From contig DASULA010000165.1 in assembly GCA_036278435.1 (NCBI GenBank), positions 1 to 15,745 on the forward strand: a DNA stretch of 15,745 bases, in the 5' to 3' direction. Made by a program: the position numbers and the translations under genes. Positions within the stretch are counted from its first letter, which is position 1. Each line of letters begins with the position of its first letter. Source of the DNA: DASULA01 sp036278435 (GTDB taxonomy: Bacteria > Actinomycetota > Actinomycetes > Mycobacteriales > DASULA01). Positions 1 to 5,883 of the stretch are shown here, piece after piece. The notes beneath the pieces were generated by a model. It saw only the letters and a program-made list of their open reading frames with translations. It was not told where the DNA came from and made no database searches.

Positions 1-831
1 GTCGGCCAGATCGGTCAGGACCGGTTCGACCACGGGACGCTGCCGTGCTCCCGGACGCGGCTTCCTGGTGTGCCCGCGCGCGGTGATGGCCACCAGTTCC
101 TCGGTGGCACGGACCGACAGTCCCTCGGCCACGATGCGGGCGGCGAGCTCGTCCTGGTCGTCGACGTCTTCCAGGCCGAGCAGCGCCCGGGCGTGCCCGG
201 CGGTGAGCACGCCGACCGCGACCCGGCGCTGCACGGCCACCGGCAGGTTCAGCAGTCGGATCGTGTTGGTCACCTGGGACCTGCTGCGGCCGATCCGTTG
301 AGCCAGCTCCTCGTGGGTGGCGCCGAACTCCTCCAGCAACTGCTGGTACGCGGCGGCCTCCTCCAGCGGGTTGAGCTGGGTCCGGTGGATGTTCTCCAGC
401 AGTGCGTCCCGCAGCATGGCGTCGTCGGCGGTGTCCCGGACGATCGCCGGGATCGTGTCCAGCCCGAGTTCTCTGGTCGCCCGCCAGCGACGCTCCCCCA
501 TCACCAGCTCGTACCGACCGGCGCCCTTCTCCCGGACCACGACCGGCTGGAGCAGACCGAACTCCCGAATGGAGGTCTTCAGCTCGGCCAGCGACTCCTC
601 GTCGAAGACCTGCCGGGGCTGCTTCGGGTTCGGCGTGACAGCATCGACCGGAATCTCGCGGAACGAGGCTCCGGGCACCGCGGCCGGGCCGGCTCCCCAC
701 GGATCGGTCCGGTCCGTCAGACCGGGCCCGGAGTGACCCGCCTCCTCACGCTCCGGGGGCAGACCGAGGGGCGCGCCGGTCGGAATGAGCGCACCCAGCC
801 CTTTGCCGAGTCCACCACGTCGCGTCGTCAC
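1..831 (-). CDS. parB: Chromosome partitioning protein ParB (C-terminus beyond window)
   Basis: ParB is a CTP-dependent DNA clamp that loads at parS sites and works with ParA to segregate newly copied origins. 277 residues are visible and the C-terminal dimerisation end lies beyond the left edge. The N-terminus is the usual actinobacterial basic start (MTTRRGGLGKGLGALIP). A linker of about 40 residues follows, then the ParB/Srx CTP-binding domain with the GERRWRA motif at residues 112-118 and ENIHRTQLNPLEEA at 146-159. The parS-binding helix-turn-helix is at about 173-194. The GTG start is chosen because GGAGG lies 7 bases upstream and the protein then begins exactly at the conserved N-terminus. 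It follows parA by 49 bases on the same strand, and the two parS sites in parA are its expected targets. Confidence 0.97.
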   Translation of the reverse strand, partial: MTTRRGGLGKGLGALIPTGAPLGLPPEREEAGHSGPGLTDRTDPWGAGPAAVPGASFREIPVDAVTPNPKQPRQVFDEESLAELKTSIREFGLLQPVVVREKGAGRYELVMGERRWRATRELGLDTIPAIVRDTADDAMLRDALLENIHRTQLNPLEEAAAYQQLLEEFGATHEELAQRIGRSRSQVTNTIRLLNLPVAVQRRVAVGVLTAGHARALLGLEDVDDQDELAARIVAEGLSVRATEELVAITARGHTRKPRPGARQRPVVEPVLTDLAD

Positions 832-880
832 GAATTCGCCTCCGCTGCGTTCCTGCCGGTCGGGTTCCCGATCGCCCGGG

Positions 881-2059
881 TCATCCGCCTGGCCCGGCTG
901 TCGCGCCCCGTTCGGCCATCTCCCGCGCCGCGTCCAGGTAGCTGACGGCCCCGCGGGAACCCGGGTCATACGTCATCACCGACTGACCATATCCGGGTGC
1001 CTCGGACACTCGGACACTGCGCGGGACGACCGACCCCAGCACCAGGTCGCCGAAGTGCTGCCGCACCTCCTGGGCGACCTGGTCGGCCAGCTTGGTCCGG
1101 CCGTCATACATGGTGAGCAGGATGGTGGTGATCCGGACGCCCCGATTGAGGTGGGCCTGTACCAGCTCGATGTTGCGGAGTAGCTGTCCGAGCCCTTCCA
1201 GGGCGTAGTACTCGCACTGGATGGGGATCAGTACCTCGTCCGCGCCGACCAGCGCGTTCACGGTGAGCAGTCCGAGCGACGGCGGGCAGTCGATGAAGAT
1301 GTAGTCCACCTGATGCCTCAGGGCTGCCACGGCCAGTCGTAGCCGGGCCTCTCGACGCTCGAGGTCGACCAGTTCGATCTCGGCGCCGGCCAGGTCGATG
1401 GTGGCCGGGACGCACCACAGGTTCGGCATGTCGGCGACCGGAGCCGCGGTGTCGGCGAGGGTTCGTTCGCCCAGTAACACCTCGTAGATCGACGGAAGAC
1501 CTGCCTGGTGATCCACGCCCAGGCCGGTGCTGGCGTTGCCCTGCGGGTCGAGGTCGACCACCAGTACCCGCGATCCGTGCTGGGCGAGCGCCACCGCCAG
1601 GTTGACGCTGGTGGTCGTCTTGCCCACCCCACCCTTCTGGTTGGCGACCGCGATCACCCGCCGCCGGGAAGGCCGCGGGAACTCGCTACCAGACACGTTG
1701 AGCACCCGTACGGCGCGAGCCGCCTCGCGCGCGATCGGAGTGTCGTACCCGGTTTCACGTGAAACATCGCCACCCTGATCGTCGGTTTCACGTGAAACAA
1801 CGGCATCATCGAGCACCCGCTTGATCCGGGAGTGGCTGACGTCTCCGACTGCCGCACCGGACCCGCCACCCCCGACCGGTTCCGCGGTGCCGCCGCCGTG
1901 CTTGCCCACGTCCGTGTTCCTCTCTGCCGAATGTGGCTGGTCAGGCCAGCCCAGGGGGGAGTCGATCCGGGTCTCATGCTGCCTGGCGGGCGGTGCGGAC
2001 CGATCCGGCCAACCGAGGTGGCTCGGCTGGCGCACTGACTGCTCTGTCTGCATCGTCAT
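881..2059 (-). CDS. parA: Chromosome partitioning ATPase ParA (Soj type)
   Basis: ParA is a nucleoid-binding ATPase that positions ParB-parS complexes. With this start the protein has 392 residues. The deviant Walker A motif KGGVGKT is at residues 142-148, DLDPQGNAST is at about 169-178, and a Walker B-like FIDCPPSLGLLT follows. About 140 residues precede Walker A. They are poorly structured and contain LGWPD twice (15-19, 36-40), a Gly-rich run, and VSRET twice (88-92, 99-103); the VSRET repeats are the translation of two parS sites. The start chosen is the ATG overlapping the rsmG stop (ATGA), with GGGGAG 4 bases upstream. An ATG two codons later (2053) is equally plausible. A GTG at codon 51 preceded by AGAGGAA would give about 342 residues, near the usual family length, so the exact N-terminus is uncertain while the identity is not. 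Confidence 0.95.
   Translation of the reverse strand: MTMQTEQSVRQPSHLGWPDRSAPPARQHETRIDSPLGWPDQPHSAERNTDVGKHGGGTAEPVGGGGSGAAVGDVSHSRIKRVLDDAVVSRETDDQGGDVSRETGYDTPIAREAARAVRVLNVSGSEFPRPSRRRVIAVANQKGGVGKTTTSVNLAVALAQHGSRVLVVDLDPQGNASTGLGVDHQAGLPSIYEVLLGERTLADTAAPVADMPNLWCVPATIDLAGAEIELVDLERREARLRLAVAALRHQVDYIFIDCPPSLGLLTVNALVGADEVLIPIQCEYYALEGLGQLLRNIELVQAHLNRGVRITTILLTMYDGRTKLADQVAQEVRQHFGDLVLGSVVPRSVRVSEAPGYGQSVMTYDPGSRGAVSYLDAAREMAERGATAGPGG
1751..1766. promoter_or_regulatory. parS centromere site 1 (inside parA)
   Basis: GGTTTCACGTGAAACA matches the universal bacterial parS consensus TGTTTCACGTGAAACA at 15 of 16 positions, including the complete 14-bp palindrome at 1752-1765. It is the nucleation site for ParB. 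It lies within the parA coding sequence and is read there as Val-Ser-Arg-Glu-Thr (residues 99-103). Confidence 0.97.
1784..1799. promoter_or_regulatory. parS centromere site 2 (inside parA)
   Basis: This is a second copy of the same 16 bases, GGTTTCACGTGAAACA, with the 14-bp palindrome at 1785-1798. It encodes Val-Ser-Arg-Glu-Thr at ParA residues 88-92. The two palindromes are exactly 33 bp apart, which is about three helical turns and eleven codons. Both are therefore in the same reading frame and on the same face of the DNA. Confidence 0.97.
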
Positions 2060-2727
2060 CGATCTCCCCGTCCTCCCGGCGAGCCGGCTCGACACACCAC
2101 TACCACGGTGGCAGGGGGGTCCACCATGCCAACGCCACAACGGCGCACCTCGATACGGGACCCACCGAGTCGGATTACCGCATCGGCGTGCGTCGCCACC
2201 TCCGCCTCTGCTCCGGCACCCTTCACGGCGAGCATCCTCCCTCCACGGCGCAACAGGGGCAGGGACCACGCAGCCAGCCTGTCAAGTGGAGCCACCGCCC
2301 GGGAGATCACCGCATCGGCATCTCCCACCGCGGCCACCATGTCTCGGTCCTCGGCCCGACCCCGGTGGACAGTGACCCGCTCCAGCCGCAACTCCGCACG
2401 GCATTCGGTCAGGAACTGGGTTCGCCGAGCCAACGACTCGACCAGCGCCACGGTCAGGTCCGGGCGGGCGAGCGCCAGCACGACGCCGGGCAGGCCGGCA
2501 CCGCTACCCACATCGACGACCGTCGCACCGGGTTCAAGTAGTTCCACCAATGCGGCGCAGTTGAGGATGTGCCGCTCCCACAGCCGCGGCACCTCCCGCG
2601 GGCCGATCAGCCCGCGGGTCACTCCGTCGGTAGCCAGCAGCTCGACGTACCGCACCACCCGGTCGGACCGGGAACCGAAGAGACCCCTGGCCACCGGCGG
2701 GATCGGACCGACCGTCGGAACGCCCAT
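2056..2727 (-). CDS. rsmG: 16S rRNA (guanine527-N7)-methyltransferase RsmG
   Basis: RsmG (GidB) methylates N7 of G527 in 16S rRNA using S-adenosylmethionine. In actinomycetes its loss is known to give low-level streptomycin resistance. The 223-residue length is normal for the family. Visible motifs are LWERHILNC at 49-57 (the conserved RHI-N region), the SAM-binding loop VDVGSGAGLPG at 71-81, and ISRAVAPL at 141-148. ATG at 2727 is used, with AAGGG about 5 bases upstream. The TGA stop overlaps the parA ATG, so translation of parA is probably coupled. A strong hairpin lies directly upstream of its ribosome binding site, in the gap from jag, which may set rsmG-parA-parB output relative to the upstream genes. 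Confidence 0.97.
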   Translation of the reverse strand: MGVPTVGPIPPVARGLFGSRSDRVVRYVELLATDGVTRGLIGPREVPRLWERHILNCAALVELLEPGATVVDVGSGAGLPGVVLALARPDLTVALVESLARRTQFLTECRAELRLERVTVHRGRAEDRDMVAAVGDADAVISRAVAPLDRLAAWSLPLLRRGGRMLAVKGAGAEAEVATHADAVIRLGGSRIEVRRCGVGMVDPPATVVVVCRAGSPGGRGDR

Positions 2728-2741
2728 CTCACCCTTCCCTC

Positions 2742-2784
2742 ACAGCAGCGAGCCCCGCCGGATGCTGGCGGGGCTCGCTGCTGT
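2742..2784 (-). terminator. 18-bp perfect stem-loop between jag and rsmG
   Basis: The arms 2742-2759 (ACAGCAGCGAGCCCCGCC) and 2767-2784 are perfect reverse complements with a 7-base loop. The structure lies 20 bases after the jag stop codon and ends about 14 bases before the rsmG start codon, on the transcribed minus strand. No U-tract follows, so it is not a classical intrinsic terminator. U-less hairpin terminators and attenuators are common in actinomycetes; an RNA-processing or stability element is the alternative. Confidence 0.7.
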
Positions 2785-2804
2785 CAGCACAGGCCGACCG
2801 GCCG

Positions 2805-3389
2805 TCACCGGTCCGGTGCGATCACGACCCTGCGCTCGGGCTCCTCGCCCTCGGACTCGCTGCACACACCATCGATCGCAGCCACAGCGTCGTGCACGAT
2901 CTTGCGCTCGAACGGGTTCATCGGATCCAGGACGGCGGGCTCACCACCGGCCAGCACGTCCTTGCACACCGAGCGGGCGAGGTCGGCCAGCTCGGTCCGC
3001 CGCTGGGCCCGATATCCACCCACGTCAAGCATGAGCCGACTCCGCACCCCGGTCTGCTGCTGTACCGCAAGCCGGGTGAGTTCCTGCAACGCCTCCAGCG
3101 TGGTCCCGCTCGGACCGACCAGGCGTTGGAGTTCACCGCCTACCACGGCCACGACGGCGCGGTCGCCCTCCACGTCCAGATCGATGTCGCCGTCGTAGTC
3201 CACGATGTCGAGCAGGCGTTCCAGGTAGTCGCCGGCGATATCACCCTCCCGGACCAGCAACGTCTCCAGCGACGACACGTCATCCGGCGGCGTCGACAGT
3301 CGTCGCGACACCTCCGACAGCTCCGGCGGGGCTGTCCCGCCGGTCACCTCTGGCGCGGCACTGGCTGGCTGCGCGGTTCTCTCGCTCAC
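2805..3389 (-). CDS. jag: KH-R3H RNA-binding protein Jag/KhpB
   Basis: This is a small RNA-binding protein of the Jag (KhpB/EloR) family, normally encoded just after the membrane insertase yidC. It has 194 residues. After an acidic, disordered N-terminus of about 40 residues comes a KH domain with the GxxG-type loop VGPSG at 91-95. It is followed by an R3H domain containing the Arg-x-x-x-His signature at R162-H166 (NPFERKIVHDAV). The separate Jag_N domain found in Firmicutes is absent, as is usual in actinobacteria. The start is GTG at 3389, with GGGAG about 8 bases upstream. The 72-base gap from yidC carries only a small GC hairpin (3410-3424), so co-transcription is likely. Its RNA targets cannot be inferred from sequence. 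Confidence 0.93.
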   Translation of the reverse strand: MSERTAQPASAAPEVTGGTAPPELSEVSRRLSTPPDDVSSLETLLVREGDIAGDYLERLLDIVDYDGDIDLDVEGDRAVVAVVGGELQRLVGPSGTTLEALQELTRLAVQQQTGVRSRLMLDVGGYRAQRRTELADLARSVCKDVLAGGEPAVLDPMNPFERKIVHDAVAAIDGVCSESEGEEPERRVVIAPDR

Positions 3390-3461
3390 GATGACTCTCC
3401 CGGACGCGCCCCCGCACGGCGGGGACTGGATCGCTGCTGGACTGCTGCTGACTGGCCTGGC

Positions 3462-4541
3462 TCAGCGTCGCTTCCGCTTCGGTCGGGTGCCGGCCGGGCG
3501 TTTCCCGGGCCGCGGCTTGGTTGGCCGACCAGCCCCGGCGGGGGCGCCGGCCCGCTCGGCGCCGGCGCGGCCCGCGACCTTCCCGTTGGCCTCTCCGTTC
3601 ATCTGCGCCTTCTCCTCGACCGTGCCCTCAACCGCGGTCTCAACTCCGATAGCCTCGACCCCCGGGGCCGCGGGGCCGGGCCGACGTGACTTTGGGTTCA
3701 CCGGCCGGGCCCCCGGCTTCGGCGCCAGCAGCTTCGGATCGACCTTCGGCTTCGCCGGCTCCTGGGCCGCACCGGGGTGGGGCATCTTCTTGAGGATGTA
3801 GAACTGCTGCCCCATCGTCCAGATGTTGTTGGTGAGCCAGTAGCACAACACCCCGACCGGGAAGATGAAGCCGGAGATCAGCAGGCTGGCCGGGATGCCG
3901 TAGAGCATCATCTTCTGCACCATCGCCTGCTGGCGGTCCACCGCCTGCTGCGCGGTGCGGGCCATGATCTGCCGCTGGGTGATGTAGGTCGCCACCACCA
4001 TGAACAGGACCATCACCGCGGTGACAGTCCGCACCCTGGTGGGATCGGCACCAAGCCCGGTGATCGTCTCGACGGGCGTGCGGAACGCGGCCGAGATTGG
4101 CGCGCCGAACAGCTTCGCGTGCGACGCGCTGTCCATCTGGTCGGGAGTCCAGCCGTACAGCGCGGGGCGACCCGGCTTGAGTCGGCGCAGCACGTGGAAC
4201 AGCGCGAGGAAGACCGGCGCCTGCAACACCACCGGGAGGCAACCGCTGAGCGGGTTGTAGCCAGCCTCCCGGTTGAGCTTCATCAGCTCCTGGCTCATGG
4301 TCTGCCGGTCGTTCTTGTACTTCACTCGCAGCGCGGCGATCTTGGGCTGGAGTTCCTGCATCTTGCGCTGGTTCCGGATCTGCCTGACGAAGAACCGGAA
4401 CAGCACGACCCGGATGGTGATCACCAGCAGCATGATCGACAGTGCCCAGTTGAGGCCCTGGTTGGCCGCGATGACGTGGGACAGCAGCTCGTGCCATCTC
4501 AACAGCACCCAGGAGATGCCGTAGTACAGGAAGTCCAACAC
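3462..4541 (-). CDS. yidC: Membrane protein insertase YidC (Oxa1 family)
   Basis: YidC inserts and folds inner-membrane proteins, with or without SecYEG. The protein has 359 residues. Hydrophobic segments lie at about 4-20, 30-52, 100-118, 172-188 and 212-250. The cytoplasmic helical hairpin RNQRKMQELQPKIAALRVKY follows the second segment. Arg44 (in ITIRVV) sits where the conserved groove arginine is expected. The Gram-negative periplasmic P1 domain is absent and no lipobox is seen. Residues 252-359 form a long Pro/Ala/Lys-rich tail ending KRPAGTRPKRKRR, probably cytoplasmic and ribosome-contacting. The GTG start overlaps the yidD stop (TAGTG), has GGAG 7 bases upstream, and gives the family-typical beginning MLDFLYYGISW. 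An open reading frame extends further upstream, but that part is only yidD read in another frame. Confidence 0.96.
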   Translation of the reverse strand: MLDFLYYGISWVLLRWHELLSHVIAANQGLNWALSIMLLVITIRVVLFRFFVRQIRNQRKMQELQPKIAALRVKYKNDRQTMSQELMKLNREAGYNPLSGCLPVVLQAPVFLALFHVLRRLKPGRPALYGWTPDQMDSASHAKLFGAPISAAFRTPVETITGLGADPTRVRTVTAVMVLFMVVATYITQRQIMARTAQQAVDRQQAMVQKMMLYGIPASLLISGFIFPVGVLCYWLTNNIWTMGQQFYILKKMPHPGAAQEPAKPKVDPKLLAPKPGARPVNPKSRRPGPAAPGVEAIGVETAVEGTVEEKAQMNGEANGKVAGRAGAERAGAPAGAGRPTKPRPGKRPAGTRPKRKRR

Positions 4542-4873
4542 TACGAGGCTCCAGACGGAGGAGTCGATGTCGCGGTGGGCGTCGCGGTGGGCGTCGCGGT
4601 GGGCGCCGGGTGTCGGGCACCGCCACGACCAACGACAAGGGGAACCGGATCGTGCCCACCACGGTGCCACGGATGGCAGCGGAGCAACCTGCGGAGGCTG
4701 AGCCAACTACCGCGCAGGGCACCGTACCGGTCGAGTGCCTCCAGCGCGTAGGCGCTGCACGACGGGGTGTACCGGCAGGATGGTGGTAGCGCCGGACTGA
4801 TGTACCGGCGGTAGAACCCGACCACGGCCAGCAGGACCCGGGCCGGCACCGAGCGGTGCCGGTCGCCGGTCAC
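4541..4873 (-). CDS. yidD: Membrane protein insertion efficiency factor YidD
   Basis: YidD is a small membrane-associated protein that assists YidC-dependent insertion. The protein has 110 residues. The core VLLAVVGFYRRYISPALPPSC is followed by the conserved cysteine region CRYTPSCSAYALEAL (C33, C39) and RRLLRCHPWHRGGHDPVP (C66). The C-terminal 20 or so residues are a low-complexity Pro/Thr/Ala tail made by a 12-bp tandem repeat. The GTG start overlaps the rnpA TGA stop (GTGA), which indicates translational coupling. Upstream in-frame codons exist, but that sequence is rnpA in another frame. The stop codon overlaps the yidC start, so rnpA-yidD-yidC are chained. Confidence 0.94.
   Translation of the reverse strand: MTGDRHRSVPARVLLAVVGFYRRYISPALPPSCRYTPSCSAYALEALDRYGALRGSWLSLRRLLRCHPWHRGGHDPVPLVVGRGGARHPAPTATPTATPTATSTPPSGAS
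4569..4604. repeat. 12-bp tandem repeat, three copies, in the yidD 3' end
   Basis: Three perfect head-to-tail copies of GTCGCGGTGGGC occur at 4569-4580, 4581-4592 and 4593-4604. They encode the Pro-Thr-Ala-Thr repeats in the YidD C-terminal tail. Because the unit is a multiple of three, copy-number changes keep the frame. The array ends about 30 bases before the yidC start codon. Confidence 0.9.
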
Positions 4874-5229
4874 GGGGCTGTCCCGAGCACGCGGTCCAGC
4901 GCGGCGTCGAAGTCCCGGGCCAGACCCGCCGAACCGCTGCCCGCCGACGGTGGCAGCGCCCGGACCACCAGTCGCGATCCGGCCGGAAGCCGAACCAGCC
5001 GTTCCCGGGCGAGATGCCGCAACCGGCGCACCACCCGGTGCCGTTCGACTGAGTTTCCAACCGGCCTGCCAACGACGAAACCGACCCGGGCAGGACAAAG
5101 TGACGCCGGATCACCGCCCGGCGCACCCAGGTAGTGCACGACAAGGCTGGACCGGCGAGCCCGCCGGCCCCTGCGCACCGCCAGCGCGAAGTCCTCGCGA
5201 TGCCTCAGCCGCGCCGCCGCCGGCAACAC
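4870..5229 (-). CDS. rnpA: Ribonuclease P protein component
   Basis: RnpA is the protein cofactor of RNase P, which matures tRNA 5' ends. It has 119 residues, normal for the family. The start MLPAAARLRHREDFALAVRRGRR matches the family N-terminus. The signature basic helix is GNSVERHRVVRRLRHLA (RHRVVRRLRH at 63-72). The classical RNR motif reads RHR, as I recall for other actinobacteria. GTG at 5229 is chosen because it places the protein at its conserved N-terminus. No clear Shine-Dalgarno is visible, and it begins 14 bases after the rpmH stop, so it may be translated by coupling. Its stop overlaps the yidD start. Confidence 0.95.
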   Translation of the reverse strand: MLPAAARLRHREDFALAVRRGRRARRSSLVVHYLGAPGGDPASLCPARVGFVVGRPVGNSVERHRVVRRLRHLARERLVRLPAGSRLVVRALPPSAGSGSAGLARDFDAALDRVLGTAP

Positions 5230-5243
5230 GGTAGTCGCGCTGT

Positions 5244-5381
5244 TCAGGCCGAGAGCCGCACGCGACCCTTGCGGCGACGTGCCGCCAGGATCGCGCGACC
5301 CGCGCGGGTGTGCATGCGCAGCCGGAAGCCGTGTGTCTTCGCGCGGCGGCGGTTGTTCGGCTGGAAGGTACGCTTGCTCAC
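5244..5381 (-). CDS. rpmH: 50S ribosomal protein L34
   Basis: L34 is a small, very basic protein of the large ribosomal subunit. The 45-residue length and sequence (MSKRTFQPNNRRRAKTHGFR, ending RRRKGRVRLSA) are diagnostic. The GTG start has GGAG 7-8 bases upstream. It is the first gene of the leftward block and is served by the promoter at 5486-5514, giving an inferred leader of about 100 bases. Confidence 0.98.
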   Translation of the reverse strand: MSKRTFQPNNRRRAKTHGFRLRMHTRAGRAILAARRRKGRVRLSA

Positions 5382-5485
5382 GGTCGGGCTCCATCGAGGT
5401 GTTTGTCCGCTGTCCGCGTCCGCCCGGCGCGCCCGGCGCGCTCGGCCCAGCCGGAACTCCACCCGGCATGGACACAGACCTATTC

Positions 5486-5514
5486 ACGGTACGGACCGGG
5501 TCTGCCCAGGTCAA
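5486..5514 (-). promoter_or_regulatory. Housekeeping-type promoter for the rpmH-rnpA-yidD-yidC block
   Basis: Read on the minus strand, a -35 element TTGACC (5514-5509), a 17-base spacer and a -10 element TACCGT (5491-5486) fit the actinobacterial sigma-A/HrdB consensus (TTGACN, 17-18, TANNNT). It points at rpmH with about 100 bases to the start codon. The call rests on sequence pattern only. Confidence 0.75.
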
Positions 5515-5612
5515 ACGCGGCCGTCTCAACTCCCGCGCAGCACCCGGTCCGACGGCCGCGCGGACACGCCGCGGCGGGCTGCCGGATCCAGCCTGCCTCG
5601 TTGACTTCCGGG

Positions 5613-5835
5613 TTGTCCCCAGGCACGGCTAGCCTGTGGACAACAGTGTCGTGACCGCCGCCGTGCGCGCGTCGGCACGCGGCAGCGCGGCTGTCCGGCG
5701 GTCCGGTCCCAGCGGGGTCGCAGGTGGGCTTCCACGTTGTCGTCGGGCGTCGGTGCACACACAGGTCGCGCACCCGGACATACACAGGCTGTGGACAAAA
5801 CCTGTGGACAACGATGTGGACAACGATGTGGACAA
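5613..5835. promoter_or_regulatory. DnaA-box cluster upstream of dnaA
   Basis: Five perfect DnaA boxes in the TGTGGACAA orientation lie at 5635-5643, 5790-5798, 5803-5811, 5815-5823 and 5827-5835. A degenerate TTGTCCCCA is at 5613-5621. The last four are spaced 13, 12 and 12 bases, the final three forming a 12-bp tandem repeat, and end 48 bases before the dnaA start. The rpmH-dnaA spacer (5382-5883, 502 bases) otherwise holds only the rpmH promoter; I saw no convincing rightward -10/-35 pair. The cluster could mediate dnaA autoregulation, act as a second origin lobe, or both. Confidence 0.9.
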
Positions 5836-5883
5836 CGCGATGACGGGGCGATCCCAACCCCTTGCGCGGGAGGGAGTGTCAGC

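Noticed and set aside
4542..4706. 55-residue N-terminal extension of YidC
   Set aside because: It lies within yidD in another frame. The GTG at 4541 has a Shine-Dalgarno and gives the family-typical start.
5601..5635. TTGACT ... TAGCCT as a rightward dnaA promoter
   Set aside because: The spacer is 23 bases, too long for a sigma-A type promoter, and it lies about 250 bases from dnaA.
5737..5883. 49-residue N-terminal extension of DnaA
   Set aside because: The extension reads through the tandem DnaA boxes, giving repeated Cys-Gly-Gln-Arg. The GTG at 5884 has a good ribosome binding site and the correct family start.
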